NCBI RefSeq assembly: GCF_014648075.1
Contig: NZ_BMQK01000008.1
Coordinates: 222,507-286,506, forward strand
Source: Streptomyces ruber
GTDB taxonomy: Bacteria > Actinomycetota > Actinomycetes > Streptomycetales > Streptomycetaceae
DNA length: 64,000 bases
Direction of reading: 5' to 3'
Shown: in pieces, positions 23,761 through 33,366 of the stretch
Position numbering within the stretch: the stretch's first letter is position 1
Layout of the letters: each line of letters opens with the position of its first letter
Notes under the pieces: model-generated
Databases searched by the model: none
What the model was told of the DNA's origin: nothing
Seen by the model: the letters and a program-made list of their open reading frames with translations, nothing else
Translations under genes and position numbers: made by a program

Positions 23761-25023
23761 TCAGCGGTGGGGGCGTGGGTCGCCCAGTTCGCCGCGGAGG
23801 CGCTGGGCCCGGAGGACCAGTTCCAGTTCGAAGCGGCGGTCCGGGTGTTCGATGTCGTCGCCCCACAGTTCCCGGATCTGCCGGAGGCGGTACCGGACCG
23901 TCTGCGGATGCACGCCCAGCCGTGCCGCCACCTCCGGTGCCCCGCCCCGCGTCTCCAGCCAGGCGAGCAGTGTCTCCGCCAGCCGGCGGCCGTGGGTGGG
24001 GCCGCAGTGCGCCAGCGGTGCCAGGCAGCGCAGCGCCAGGTCGTCGAGGAGTTCCTCCGGTTCGAGGAGCACCAGCGCCTCGGTGTGCCCGGTGCAGTGC
24101 AGCACCTGCCCGCCGGGCAGCAGCCCCCGTTCGATCAGCCGTACCGCCGCCTCCGCCCAGCGCAGCGACTTCGCCGCGGCGGCCGGCGGCACCGGCGGCC
24201 CGATGGCGCCCGTCCACCCGGCCAGCGCACGGTCCAGCAGTTCGGGACGGCCCCGGGCGCCGGGGTCGGGCACCACCATGCGGGGCTGCTCGTAGTCCAT
24301 GTCGAGCAGTACGTCCTCCCCCACGGCGGGCGCGACCGCCTCGCGCGCGGGCCGCAGCAGCACACCCACGGCCACCCGCGCGGGCAGCGGCCAGCCGATC
24401 CGGGCCGCCCGCTCGGCCAGCGCCTCGGCCGGGTCGCCGCCCCGGTGATGCCCGGTCAGCAGCAGCTCGATCAGCCGGCGCTGCAGCCGTAACCGCTCCC
24501 CCGCCTGCCGCGCCGCCGCCTCCGCGTACCCGCGCACCGACTGGTCCACCAGTCCGTCCAGGTACTCGTAACCGGCGTCGACGAGCTCGTACATCGCCGG
24601 CGGCGGGATGTCCACGCGGGTGCCGATCTCCGCGAAGCGGCGCCAGGCCAGCCGTACGCCGAGCCGGTAGATCGCCTGCAGCGAGTCCAGGCTGCGGCCC
24701 CCCAGCCCCTCGCCCCGGCCGAACTCCTGGAAGACGCCGGGCGGCACCCGCGGCCCGCCCTCGGCGGCGCCCGCGCTCTCGGTGGTCTCCAGGTGCTGGA
24801 CGAAGGCCTCGATGGCGCGGCGGATGCCGACCAGGGCCATCGGCTCGCCGGAGTCGTCGAGGACGACCGGCAGGTGCGGGTACTCGCGGCGGATCTCGCG
24901 CAGGATCTCCTCCGCGAGCGCGGGTGCCTCGGCCAGGGCGAGCGCCGCGAACTGCCGCACCTGGCGGCGCGGCACGTCGTGCCAGGCGGAACGGGTCGCG
25001 ACGGTCACCGGACGCCGCGCCAC
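23761..25023 (-). CDS. PucR/CdaR-family helix-turn-helix regulator
   Basis: 420 residues. The N-terminal half is an all-helical sensing region (EEILREIRREYPHLP, then LDSLQAIYRLGVRLAWRRFAE). The central part is a GGDEF-like fold remnant, and the C-terminus carries the diagnostic PucR helix-turn-helix (LAETLLAWLETRGGAPEVAARLGVHPQTVRYRLRQIRELWG). Such proteins control purine, amino-acid or secondary metabolism. It is followed on the minus strand by a gene-free repeat-rich gap and preceded, four bases away, by the small membrane-protein gene. The target is unknown. Confidence 0.85.
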   Translation of the reverse strand: MARRPVTVATRSAWHDVPRRQVRQFAALALAEAPALAEEILREIRREYPHLPVVLDDSGEPMALVGIRRAIEAFVQHLETTESAGAAEGGPRVPPGVFQEFGRGEGLGGRSLDSLQAIYRLGVRLAWRRFAEIGTRVDIPPPAMYELVDAGYEYLDGLVDQSVRGYAEAAARQAGERLRLQRRLIELLLTGHHRGGDPAEALAERAARIGWPLPARVAVGVLLRPAREAVAPAVGEDVLLDMDYEQPRMVVPDPGARGRPELLDRALAGWTGAIGPPVPPAAAAKSLRWAEAAVRLIERGLLPGGQVLHCTGHTEALVLLEPEELLDDLALRCLAPLAHCGPTHGRRLAETLLAWLETRGGAPEVAARLGVHPQTVRYRLRQIRELWGDDIEHPDRRFELELVLRAQRLRGELGDPRPHR

Positions 25024-25026
25024 GCC

Positions 25027-25179
25027 TCAGCGCTCCCCGCCGTTGGTCTCATAGGTGACCAGCGGTGTGTTCGGCTGGTCCGGGGGCGCCTCCAGCAGCG
25101 CGACGGCACCGAACGCGGCACCCACGGCGAGTGCGGCCGCGGCCACGACGGTGAGCGCGGCGGCGAGCAGTCTGGACAT
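25027..25179 (-). CDS. Small membrane protein, DUF2613-like
   Basis: 50 residues, ATG 25179. One N-terminal membrane helix (LLAAALTVVAAAALAVGAAFGAVALL), then a short outside tail ending PLVTYETNGGER. Size, helix and tail fit the actinobacterial DUF2613 family. In mycobacteria, as I recall, a protein of this kind (Rv0236A) sits beside aftD. Here it is divergent from the DUF3068 gene that begins the glycan operon containing an AftD-like enzyme, which strengthens both assignments. Function unknown. Confidence 0.6.
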   Translation of the reverse strand: MSRLLAAALTVVAAAALAVGAAFGAVALLEAPPDQPNTPLVTYETNGGER

Positions 25180-25196
25180 CGCAGGGTCAGCCTCTT

Positions 25197-25290
25197 TCGT
25201 CGAGAGGTCTTCGAGAGATCCACGGGGGATCCACGAGAGATCGTCGGGAGGTGGTCGAACGCCTGTCGAGAGGTCGTCGACAGGTCCGTC
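25197..25290. promoter_or_regulatory. Divergent intergenic region with repeated gtcgagaggtc boxes
   Basis: Between the DUF2613-like gene and the DUF3068 gene (25180-25480) the 11-mer gtcgagaggtc occurs twice, near 25200 and 25266. The interrupted palindrome gatccacgagagatc lies between them. This looks like binding sites for a regulator of the divergent pair; nothing else is seen in the gap. Confidence 0.35.
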
Positions 25291-25480
25291 CCACCCGGAC
25301 GCCCCACACCTCACCGAGCCCCTGACCCGGGCCCAGTGTCGGCACAGCATTGACACCCCGTCAAGGGTGCGCCTACGGTTCCCGGCCCGTACCGCCGTAC
25401 CGCACGCGCTCTTCCCTCTCCGGCGCCGATTCGGCCGTGTCCCGCGCGAGTCGCGCCGCCCATGTCACTGGAGTGCCCGG

Positions 25481-26467
25481 ATGCGCCGTTCTTCCCACCC
25501 GTCTCCCCTGTCCCTCTTACTCCTCGGTCTCGGCACCTTCCTCCTCGTACTGGCCCCCCTGCTCGCCTGGTACGTGAAGCCGCGGGCCGCCGTGAACCCC
25601 GTCGACATCGACACCACCGCCGTCTACACCGGCACCGGCAGCGTCTTCGACGTCACGCAGGTGAGGACCGTGCCGAACGAGGACATCACCATCACCCAGC
25701 GGGTGCGCGGCGACGTCACCGACAGCGAGCGCAGCGGCCACGCCGCCGTCTGGGACGTGGTCACCACCGTCGACACCGACGACACGCTGCCCGCGGCCGA
25801 CCCTCACGACGCCCTGGACTTCAGCCCGCACCGCTGGGTCAGCGACCGGCGGACCAACCGCCCGGTGCACTGCTGCGGCGAGACGCCGTACATCGAGGGC
25901 GAGGCCTACCTCAAGTTCCCCTTCGACGTGCAGCAGCGCTCCTACCGCTGGTGGGACAACACCCTCGGGTCGACCGTGACGCTCCGGTACCGGGGCGTGG
26001 CGAAGGTGCGCGGGTACGAGGGCTACCGGTTCACCGGCAGCGTGCCGGCGACGCGGACCGGCACGCGGCTGGTGCCCGGCAGGCTCGTGGACGAGCCGGA
26101 CCGCCCGCAGGTGGTGGCCGAGGAGTGGTACGCCAACCACGGCATCGAACTGATTGTCGATCAGGCCACCGGAAGGGTGCTGTACGCGCAGACCGGTCCC
26201 CGCCGCACGCTGCGTGCGCCCGGCGGGGACCGGGACGCGGCCGTGCTCCTCGACAGCCGGAAACTCGCGTTCACACCCGCGACGCAGCGGGCGGCGGTCG
26301 AGCAGGCGGAACGGGACGGCCGTCAGTTGCGCCTGGTGGGGCGGACGTTGCCGATCGTCGCCGCCGTGAGCGGATCCGTGCTCGCCGTGCTGGGTGCCGT
26401 TCTGGTGATACGCGGGCGTCGGCGCCCCGATTCGTCCGAGTCCTCCGCAGCTTTGCGCACGATATGA
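25481..26467 (+). CDS. DUF3068 (PorA-like) membrane-anchored protein
   Basis: 328 residues, ATG 25481 with GGAG ahead. Topology is one helix near the N-terminus (residues 8-30, LLLLGLGTFLLVLAPLLAWYV), a large extracytoplasmic domain and a second helix near the C-terminus (PIVAAVSGSVLAVLGAVLVI), as in DUF3068. The outside domain has the typical ITITQRVRGDVT and DVQQRSYRWWDN segments. In M. tuberculosis the family member Rv0227c lies in the Rv0224c-Rv0228 cluster, and here too it precedes a glycosyltransferase and methyltransferase. A structural or transport role in envelope glycan assembly is likely but unproven. Confidence 0.8.
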   Translation: MRRSSHPSPLSLLLLGLGTFLLVLAPLLAWYVKPRAAVNPVDIDTTAVYTGTGSVFDVTQVRTVPNEDITITQRVRGDVTDSERSGHAAVWDVVTTVDTDDTLPAADPHDALDFSPHRWVSDRRTNRPVHCCGETPYIEGEAYLKFPFDVQQRSYRWWDNTLGSTVTLRYRGVAKVRGYEGYRFTGSVPATRTGTRLVPGRLVDEPDRPQVVAEEWYANHGIELIVDQATGRVLYAQTGPRRTLRAPGGDRDAAVLLDSRKLAFTPATQRAAVEQAERDGRQLRLVGRTLPIVAAVSGSVLAVLGAVLVIRGRRRPDSSESSAALRTI

Positions 26468-26708
26468 TGACGCGTCAGGTCCAGAAAGCCCGGAATTCAT
26501 CACTTCGGTGAGTAGCAGCTTCCTGCGGCTGGGCGAAAACTGTCCACCCCACCCGAGCACAGCCACTGACCGCACCACTGCATCACCGGTACCACCAGCT
26601 CCGTCAGCTCCGTCAGCTCCACCGGTCCGCACCGCGCCGTTCCGCCACGCCGAGCCCCGCCCCCCCAAGACGAGCCCCAGACGAGTCCTCAGACGAGTTG
26701 GAGCACCC

Positions 26709-27863
26709 ATGCCCCAGCACGTGCCGCCGCACCCGCTGCTCAAGGCGTTCCCCCGCAGCGCACAGCACTCCCCGGCGCATCCCCCGCAACCGCGCCGAAT
26801 CGTTTTCCTGGCCCGCCGCGACCTCGGTAACCCGGCGGCGGGCGGTTCCGAGCTGCTGGTGGACCGGCTGGCCGGCGGGCTGACCCGGCTCGGCCACCAG
26901 GTGACACTGCTGTGCGGCGGCCCGGCGGCGTTCCGCGAGTACCGGGTCGTGTCGGCCGGTGGCGACCTGAGCCACTACGTGCGCGCCCGCCCCGCCTTCG
27001 CCCGCCAGGTCGGCGACTGCGACCTGCTGGTCGAGGTGTGCAACGGCATGCCGTACCTGGCGCCGCTGTGGCACCGCGGGCCGACGCTCTGCCTCGTCAA
27101 CCACGTGCACACCGATCTGTGGCGGATGCGTTTCGGCGGGCCCCTGGCGCCCGCCGCGCGCCTCGGCCGAAGACTCGAGCACTGGGCGCTGGCGGGCGCG
27201 CAGCGACGGAACCTGCTGGTCGCCGTCTCCCCGTCGACGGCCGACGCGCTGCGGGCGATCGGTGTGGACCGCGAGCGGATCCGCGTGGTGCACAACGGCG
27301 TCGAGGAGCCGGGGCCGCGGACGCAGCGGTCGTCCGAACCGCTGTTCGTGGCGGTGGGGCGGCTCGTCGAGTACAAGCGGATCGACCTGCTGCTGCGCCT
27401 GTGGGAGCGGGTGCGGCCGGTGACGGGCGGCCGGCTGGTGATCGTGGGCGACGGGCCCGAGCGCACCCGCCTGGAGCGGCTCGCGGGTCCGGAGGTGACG
27501 TTCGCCGGCCATGTCTCCGAGGCCGAGAAGCACCGGCTGCTGTGCGCGGCCTGGCTGCTGCTGCACCCCTCCGCCGTCGAGGGCTGGGGCCTGGTGGTCA
27601 CGGAGGCCGCCGCGCGTGAGACTCCCGCGGTGGCCTTCGACGTGCCCGGCCTCAGGGACTCCGTGGTGCACGGCGAGACGGGCGTGCTCGCGCACGGCGA
27701 GTCGTCCTTCGCCGCCGCCTGGTGCGCCCTCGCCCTGTCCGCCGAGCGCCGCGCCCTCATGGGCCGGGCGGCCCGCGAACGTGCCTCGCGCTACCGCTGG
27801 AACCACACGGTGCGCCGGTTCCGGGCGGTGGCGTCCGAGGCGGTGAGGAGCTGGTCACCATGA
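26709..27863 (+). CDS. GT4-family glycosyltransferase
   Basis: 384 residues from ATG 26709; upstream in-frame sequence is Pro/Ser-rich and non-coding in character. GT-B fold: N-terminal acceptor domain starting RRIVFLARRDLGNPAAGGSE with the GG loop, then NHVHTDLWRMRFGG, and a C-terminal donor domain with VAVGRLVEYKRIDLLL, VIVGDGPERTRL and SAVEGWGLVVTEAAA, where the Glu-x7-Glu motif positions the donor nucleotide sugar. A retaining transferase that uses a nucleotide sugar is expected. It is the first gene of a tightly coupled operon (ATGA overlap with the next gene) and corresponds in family and context to Rv0225 of mycobacteria. Confidence 0.88.
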   Translation: MPQHVPPHPLLKAFPRSAQHSPAHPPQPRRIVFLARRDLGNPAAGGSELLVDRLAGGLTRLGHQVTLLCGGPAAFREYRVVSAGGDLSHYVRARPAFARQVGDCDLLVEVCNGMPYLAPLWHRGPTLCLVNHVHTDLWRMRFGGPLAPAARLGRRLEHWALAGAQRRNLLVAVSPSTADALRAIGVDRERIRVVHNGVEEPGPRTQRSSEPLFVAVGRLVEYKRIDLLLRLWERVRPVTGGRLVIVGDGPERTRLERLAGPEVTFAGHVSEAEKHRLLCAAWLLLHPSAVEGWGLVVTEAAARETPAVAFDVPGLRDSVVHGETGVLAHGESSFAAAWCALALSAERRALMGRAARERASRYRWNHTVRRFRAVASEAVRSWSP

Positions 27864-28903
27864 CGGCGTCCACGGGGGCGGGCCGGCCGGAGGGACCGTC
27901 GCGGTCGTCGGGAGCGCTGCGGGCCGCGCGGTCGTCGAAGCGGTCGAAGCCGTCCCGGCCGTTCGGGCCGTTCGGGCCGTTCGGGCCGTCGCGCTCGGCG
28001 AAGGCGGCTCGGTCGGCCAGGCCGTCCCGGTCGCCGCGGGCCCTGCGGACACTGCGGACACTGCGGGCCCTGCGGTCGAGGCAGCCGTCGAAGCAGCCAC
28101 CGAGGCAGCCGTCGGAACACCCTGCGCAGCAGTCGCAGCAGTCACCCGGGCAGGCCGCACGATCGTCCGTGCGCCGGCCGAAGGACCCCTCGCTGCGCCG
28201 CTCGCTGCTCCTCTTCCGCGCCTTCCTGCGGGAGCAGCAGGACCCCGGCCACTGCTACTCACTGCTCGCCCGGGACGCCGCCGACCAGGTCGAGGCGTAC
28301 GACGGGCCGGTCCGCGGCCGTACGGTCGTGGACGTCGGCGGGGGCGGCGGGTGGTTCACCGAGGAGTTCCGGCGCCGCGGGGCGCACGCCTACCTGTTCG
28401 AGCCGGACGTGCGGGAGCTCGGTCCCGAGCCGGCCGAGGGCACCGTGGTCGCGGACGGCTATCTGCTGCCGCTGGCCGACGGGGCCGCCGACGTCTGCTT
28501 CTCCTCCAACGTGCTGGAGCACGTCGCCGACCCGCGGACCTTCCTCAGCGAGCTGGTGCGGGTGACCCGGCCCGGCGGGCTGATCTACGTGTCGTTCACC
28601 AACTGGCTGTCCCCGTGGGGCGGTCACGAGTGGGCGCCCTGGCACTACCTGGGCGCCGAGCGGGCCCGCGCCCGCTACCGGCGCCGTACCGGCCACCCGG
28701 CCAAGCACACCCTCGGCGAGAACCTCTTCGCCGTGCACATCGGACCCACCCTGCGGCTGGTGCGGGCACGCGACGACGTCCGCGTCGTCGCGGCGCGCTC
28801 CCGCTACTGGCCGTTCCTCGCCGGGGCCGTCGTGAAGGTGCCGGTCCTGCGCGAGTTCGCCACGTGGAACCTCCTCCTCATTCTCCGGCGGTGTCCAGCA
28901 TGA
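27860..28903 (+). CDS. SAM-dependent class I methyltransferase with repetitive N-terminal linker
   Basis: 347 residues. The first 110 residues are Arg/Ser/Pro/Gln-rich and contain PFGPFGPFGP (a nine-base tandem repeat at 27961-27987) and RTLRTLRALR runs; the domain proper starts near RRSLLLFRAFL. SAM-binding motif I is VVDVGGGGGWF, motif II follows at LFEPDV, and the acidic LPLADGAADVCFSSNVLEHV gives motif IV. It is a methyltransferase type 11 relative, with WGGHEWAPWHYLG as in Rv0224c-type proteins. Its start overlaps the GT4 stop and its stop overlaps the next start. The acceptor is presumably a glycan or lipid intermediate made by this operon. Confidence 0.85.
   Translation: MTASTGAGRPEGPSRSSGALRAARSSKRSKPSRPFGPFGPFGPSRSAKAARSARPSRSPRALRTLRTLRALRSRQPSKQPPRQPSEHPAQQSQQSPGQAARSSVRRPKDPSLRRSLLLFRAFLREQQDPGHCYSLLARDAADQVEAYDGPVRGRTVVDVGGGGGWFTEEFRRRGAHAYLFEPDVRELGPEPAEGTVVADGYLLPLADGAADVCFSSNVLEHVADPRTFLSELVRVTRPGGLIYVSFTNWLSPWGGHEWAPWHYLGAERARARYRRRTGHPAKHTLGENLFAVHIGPTLRLVRARDDVRVVAARSRYWPFLAGAVVKVPVLREFATWNLLLILRRCPA
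27961..27987 (+). repeat. In-frame 9-bp tandem repeat (gttcgggcc x3)
   Basis: Three exact copies of gttcgggcc, which encode the FGP/PFG repeat in the linker of the methyltransferase. Slippage here would change linker length without breaking the frame. Confidence 0.8.
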
Positions 28904-31900
28904 CGAGCACGGTCCAGGCTCCCCCTCCCGCGCCGCCCCGCCCCGCGGCACCCGGGCGGCGTCCCGGCGAGGGCCCGCGGTCGCGGCGCTGGCTGCTGGG
29001 TTTCTGGGCCGTGGTGTTCGTGCTGTTCCTGGCCGTGTCGCCCGGCCGGATGACGTTCGAGACGAAGCTCGGCGTGGCGCTCGACCCGCTGCAGTTCCTG
29101 TCCGACCTGGGGCAGCTGTGGCACGACCGGGGCGGCTTCGGCGGCATCGCGGACCAGTACATCGGCTACGCCTGGCCGATGCTGCCGTACTACGCGGTGT
29201 GCGAGCTGCTGCACGTGCCGGTGTGGCTCGCGGAGCGGCTGTGGCTGTCGATCGTCGTGACCGTCGCCTTCTGGGGAGCGCTCCGGCTGGCGGAACGGCT
29301 CCGCGTGGGCAGCCCGGCCTCCCGGCTGCTCGCGGCGGTGGCGTACGCGCTGTGGCCGACGTTCACGATCGTGGTCGGTTCGACCTCGGCGGCGGTGCTG
29401 CCGGGCGCGTTCCTGCCGTGGGTGCTGCTGCCGCTGGCCGACGAACGGTACAGCGCCCGGGTCGCCGCCCTGCGCTCGGCGCTGCTCATTCCCTTCATGG
29501 GCGGCGTCAACGCGGCGTCCACCCTCGCGTCCCTGCTCCCGGTCGGCCTGTACCTGCTGTCCCGGCCGCGCGGCCCCCGGCGGCGCAAGCTGATCGCCTG
29601 GTGGGTGCCGGGGGTGATCCTCGCGACGGCGTGGTGGGTGATACCGCTGCTGCTGCTCGGCGCCTACGGCGAGAACTTCCTGCCGTACATCGAGTCCGCG
29701 CGGACCACCACGGACACCATGTCGGCCACCGAGGCGCTGCGCGGTGCCGGGAACTGGGTGGCGTACCTGAACTTCGGCGAGGCGTGGCTGCCCGCCGGCT
29801 GGACGGTCGCCTCGTCGGTCGTCGTCATCGTCTGCTCGTCGCTCGCGGCCGGACTGGGCCTCGCGGGGCTCGCCCGGCGCGACATGCCGGAGCGGCGCTG
29901 GCTGGTGCTGACGGTGCTGACCGTCGCGGTCCTCGTGCTCGCCGGGTACGGGGGCCCGTTCGGCGGGCCGTTCCACGAGACGGTGCAGGACCTGCTGGAC
30001 GGCTCCCTCGCACCCTTCCGGAACATCTACAAGTTCCAGACCGGGACGGCGCTCGCCCTCGTGCTGGGCCTCGCGCACCTGGTGGGCGTGGCCGCGCGCC
30101 GGCGGGAGGGCGCATGCGGGCTCCGTGGGGCACGCGTCCGGCGGTCCGCGCCGCTCGTCGCCGCGCTGCTGGTGCTGCCCGGGCTGCTGTGGCCGTATCT
30201 GAACGGGACGGTGCTCCAGCCGGGCTCGTTCCAGGAGCTGCCCCGGTACTGGCGGACGACGGCCGACTGGCTGGAGGAGAACTCGCCCGACTCCCGCGCC
30301 CTGGTGGTCCCCGCCACCGCGCACGGCCTCTACACCTGGGGCTCCCCCATCGACCAGCCGCTGGACGTGCTCGCGAGGTCGCGGTGGGCGCAGCGCGACT
30401 TCGTCCCCTTCGGCACGCCCGGCAACCGGCGCGCCATGGACGCGGTCGAGCAGGCGCTGCTGACGGGCGGTGAGGTGCCGGGCCTGGCCGACTTCCTGAG
30501 CCGTGCGGGCCTGCACTACGTCGTGGTCCGCAACGACCTCGACCCGGACCAGATCGGCGCCGTTCCGACGACCACCGTGAAACGGGCCCTGGAGCAGTCC
30601 GGGTACGAGCGGGAGACGGGCTTCGGGCCGCTGATGACCGGCGGGCGGATCGCGCACGGCACGCCGTTGCAGGTCGAGGGGCTGTACCCGCGCCAGCGCG
30701 CCGTGGAGATCTACCGGCCGCCCGCGGACACGCCGCGCCCCGGCCAGGTGGCGTTGAAGCCGGTCGCGGACACGGCCGTGGTCTCCGGCGGCCCCGAGGC
30801 GCTGCTGCCGCTGGCCGCCGACCCCGCGGTGCGCGGCCGGCCCACCGTGCTCACCGGCGACGGCCACCCCGGGCTCGGGACGCCCGCGCTGCAGGTGGCC
30901 GGTGACGGGCTGCGGCGCGCGGACACCCGCTTCGGCCTGGTCAACGCCAACACCTCGTACACGTACACCGCGACCGAACGGAACGCCGAGGGCGACCTCC
31001 AGGCTCCCGGCGCGGAGCCGCACGAGATCCTGCCGGTCGAGGGCCTGGACCACCAGACGGTCGCCGAACTGCGCGGCGCCCGCTCGGTGACCGCGTCGTC
31101 CAGCGGCAACTGGCTGTTCCACCTGCCGCAGTACGACCCGGTGAACGCGTTCGACGGCGACCCCGGCACGGCCTGGGCGGAGGGCGCGCCGGACTCGTCG
31201 GTGGGCCAGTGGCTGCGCATCGGCTTCGACGGCCTCCAGGACGTCCCGTCCACGTTCGAGGTGACGCCGCTGCCGCAGGACGGCGTGCGGTCGGCGCCCG
31301 TCCGGGTCCGGGTGGAGACCGAGCGCGGCGCCGCCACGAGCATCCTGCGGGCGGACGGCTCGACGCAGCGGGTGAGCGCCCCCGCCGGCACGACGGACTG
31401 GTTGAAGATCACCGTCCTGGAGACGGAGCAGCGGCGCGCCGGGCTGACCGGCGCGGGCTTCTCCGAGATCGCGATCCCGGGCGTCCAGGTGACGCGGACG
31501 CTGCGGCTGCCCACCGACGCCGCGCGCTCCGCCGCCTCCGCCGAGATCGTCTCGCTGCACCGCGCCGCCGACCCCACCGGGCTCTCCGCGACGGGCACCG
31601 AGGCGGGACTGCACCGGCGCTTCACCGTCTCGGAGGCGGGCGCGTACCAGGTGCGCGCCACCGCCGTCCCCGTACCGGGCGAGGAGCTCGACCGGCTGCT
31701 GTACGAGGTCGCGCCCGAGGAACGCGCCCGGGTCACCGCGACCGCGGACTCCACGGCGGTCCTCGGCCCCGGGCTCTCCCCGCGCAACCTCACCGACGGC
31801 GACCTGACGACGGCCTGGATCGCGGGCGACACTCCCACGATCCACCTGAGCTGGGCGGAGCGCGCGGAGATCGACTCGGTGGTGCTCGCCCCGGCGGGCG

Positions 31901-33366
31901 GCCTGTCGGCCCGGGCCACGAAGGTGGAGATCAACTCGCCGGACGGCGCCGCGGTCGTCGGCATGGACGAGAACGGCTGGGCCCGCTTCGACCCGATCAC
32001 CACCGACCGGCTCGACATCACGATCACCGAGACGGCCCCGCTGACCCTGCACAACCCGGTCGCGGGCGACGACCTCCAGCTCCCGGCCGGGCTGGCGGAG
32101 GCGTACGTCCCCGCTCTCGACGAGGCCCAGCGGACCCCGCAGCCGGCGGGCGACCGCGCGTTCTCGCTCCCCTGCGGGCGCGGCCCGGTGCTCGCGATCG
32201 ACGGCGACCTGTACGAGACGGGCGCGCGGGGCACCGTGCGGGACCTGACCGAGCGGCGCGGCGTCGAGCTGACGCTCTGCCGGAGCGGCCGGGAGGATCC
32301 CGCGGTGCAGCTGGAGGGGAGCGCGCACCGTGTGGAGTCCGGGGACGCCGGTCCGCTCGCGGTGACGGACGTGACGCTCACGCGCGGGGACGCCGCCCGG
32401 GCCGCGGCCGCGGGACCGGCCGACGCGGACCGGGAGGTGCGGGTACGGGACTGGCTCGGCGACCGCCGCGAACTGACGGTCGGCGCGGGCGGGGCCTCGT
32501 ACCTGACGACGTACGAGAACCACAACAAGGGCTGGAAGGCCACGCTGGACGGCCGCGAGCTCACCCCGGTACGGCTCGACGGCTGGCAGCAGGGCTGGCT
32601 GGTCCCGGGCGGCGGGGGCGGCACGGTCAGGCTGTCGTACGAACCGGCCGCCGCGTACGAGGGCGGGCTGATCGGCAGCGCGGCCGCCGTGGTCCTGCTG
32701 ATCGGCGCGGTGCTGTGGCGGCGTCGCTCGCCCAACCGCGACGCGCCGCAGCCGGTGCCGCCGGAGCCGGGCGTGTGGCCGGGCACGGTGGCGCTGACGC
32801 TCGCCGGTGTCGTGGTCGCCGGGTGGCTGGGGCTGGTGGTGCCGCTGCTGGCGTTGGTGGCGTGGCGGCGGCACGGACTGCTGGTGCCGCTGGCGTTCCT
32901 GTCCCTGGCCGTGGCGGGGGTCGCCGCCGCCACGGGCGCCGGTACGGCTCCGGCCGCCGGGGCGGGGGCGTTCGGGCCGGTGGCCCAGGTGGCGGCGGTG
33001 GTCGGGCTGTTCGCGGGGCTGGTGAATGCCGGGCGGGGTGCGGGGCGTGCCGGGCGGGGGGCGCGGCCGGTGCCCGAGGGGGATTCGGGCGGCCCTCCCG
33101 GGCGCGATCCGGACGAGCCCGGTTCCACGCTGCCGTACGGGATCCCGCCGGTACCGGCCGGGCCGGTGACCCCGCCCGGGCCGGTGGTCCCGCCCGGCTC
33201 GCAGGCGCCGACGGAGCCGGTGCGGCCGGTGCGGCCGGTGCGGCCGCGACGGTCACGACGGCTTCGGCGACCCGGGCGGTCCTGGCGGCCGGCGAAGGAC
33301 GACGGTCCGGAGAGGGACGACGGTCCGGAGAGGGACGACGGTCCGAGAAGGGGTGAGGGTGCATGA
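28900..33366 (+). CDS. AftD-like alpha-(1->3)-arabinofuranosyltransferase (DUF3367)
   Basis: 1488 residues from ATG 28900. GT-C glycosyltransferase: about a dozen membrane helices in residues 25-430, with FETKLGVALDPLQFLSDLG in the first outside loop where AftD-type enzymes carry the acidic motif, and GGVNAASTLASLLPVGLYLL further on. Then comes a very large extracytoplasmic region with at least one discoidin-like (F5/8 type C) carbohydrate-binding module (SSSGNWLFHLPQYDPVNAFD), a second similar module (NLTDGDLTTAWIAGDTPTI) and a final membrane region near 1310-1390, followed by a Pro/Arg/Asp-rich tail. Domain order and size match mycobacterial AftD, which uses decaprenyl-phosphoryl-arabinose. 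It starts inside the methyltransferase stop. Streptomycetes are not known to make arabinogalactan, so the acceptor is unknown. Confidence 0.85.
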   Translation: MTSTVQAPPPAPPRPAAPGRRPGEGPRSRRWLLGFWAVVFVLFLAVSPGRMTFETKLGVALDPLQFLSDLGQLWHDRGGFGGIADQYIGYAWPMLPYYAVCELLHVPVWLAERLWLSIVVTVAFWGALRLAERLRVGSPASRLLAAVAYALWPTFTIVVGSTSAAVLPGAFLPWVLLPLADERYSARVAALRSALLIPFMGGVNAASTLASLLPVGLYLLSRPRGPRRRKLIAWWVPGVILATAWWVIPLLLLGAYGENFLPYIESARTTTDTMSATEALRGAGNWVAYLNFGEAWLPAGWTVASSVVVIVCSSLAAGLGLAGLARRDMPERRWLVLTVLTVAVLVLAGYGGPFGGPFHETVQDLLDGSLAPFRNIYKFQTGTALALVLGLAHLVGVAARRREGACGLRGARVRRSAPLVAALLVLPGLLWPYLNGTVLQPGSFQELPRYWRTTADWLEENSPDSRALVVPATAHGLYTWGSPIDQPLDVLARSRWAQRDFVPFGTPGNRRAMDAVEQALLTGGEVPGLADFLSRAGLHYVVVRNDLDPDQIGAVPTTTVKRALEQSGYERETGFGPLMTGGRIAHGTPLQVEGLYPRQRAVEIYRPPADTPRPGQVALKPVADTAVVSGGPEALLPLAADPAVRGRPTVLTGDGHPGLGTPALQVAGDGLRRADTRFGLVNANTSYTYTATERNAEGDLQAPGAEPHEILPVEGLDHQTVAELRGARSVTASSSGNWLFHLPQYDPVNAFDGDPGTAWAEGAPDSSVGQWLRIGFDGLQDVPSTFEVTPLPQDGVRSAPVRVRVETERGAATSILRADGSTQRVSAPAGTTDWLKITVLETEQRRAGLTGAGFSEIAIPGVQVTRTLRLPTDAARSAASAEIVSLHRAADPTGLSATGTEAGLHRRFTVSEAGAYQVRATAVPVPGEELDRLLYEVAPEERARVTATADSTAVLGPGLSPRNLTDGDLTTAWIAGDTPTIHLSWAERAEIDSVVLAPAGGLSARATKVEINSPDGAAVVGMDENGWARFDPITTDRLDITITETAPLTLHNPVAGDDLQLPAGLAEAYVPALDEAQRTPQPAGDRAFSLPCGRGPVLAIDGDLYETGARGTVRDLTERRGVELTLCRSGREDPAVQLEGSAHRVESGDAGPLAVTDVTLTRGDAARAAAAGPADADREVRVRDWLGDRRELTVGAGGASYLTTYENHNKGWKATLDGRELTPVRLDGWQQGWLVPGGGGGTVRLSYEPAAAYEGGLIGSAAAVVLLIGAVLWRRRSPNRDAPQPVPPEPGVWPGTVALTLAGVVVAGWLGLVVPLLALVAWRRHGLLVPLAFLSLAVAGVAAATGAGTAPAAGAGAFGPVAQVAAVVGLFAGLVNAGRGAGRAGRGARPVPEGDSGGPPGRDPDEPGSTLPYGIPPVPAGPVTPPGPVVPPGSQAPTEPVRPVRPVRPRRSRRLRRPGRSWRPAKDDGPERDDGPERDDGPRRGEGA
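33301..33345 (+). repeat. In-frame 18-bp tandem repeat in the AftD-like tail
   Basis: The unit gacggtccggagagggac is present in two exact copies plus a half copy. It encodes repeated DGPERD at the cytoplasmic C-terminus of the AftD-like protein; a nearby gtgcggccg triplet repeat encodes VRP units. Confidence 0.8.

Noticed and set aside
28804..32874. A 1356-codon minus-strand open frame opposite the AftD-like gene
   Set aside because: It mirrors the codon structure of the real gene, is made of Arg/Gly/Gln/His-rich text with no domain, and has no ribosome site; it is a high-GC shadow.
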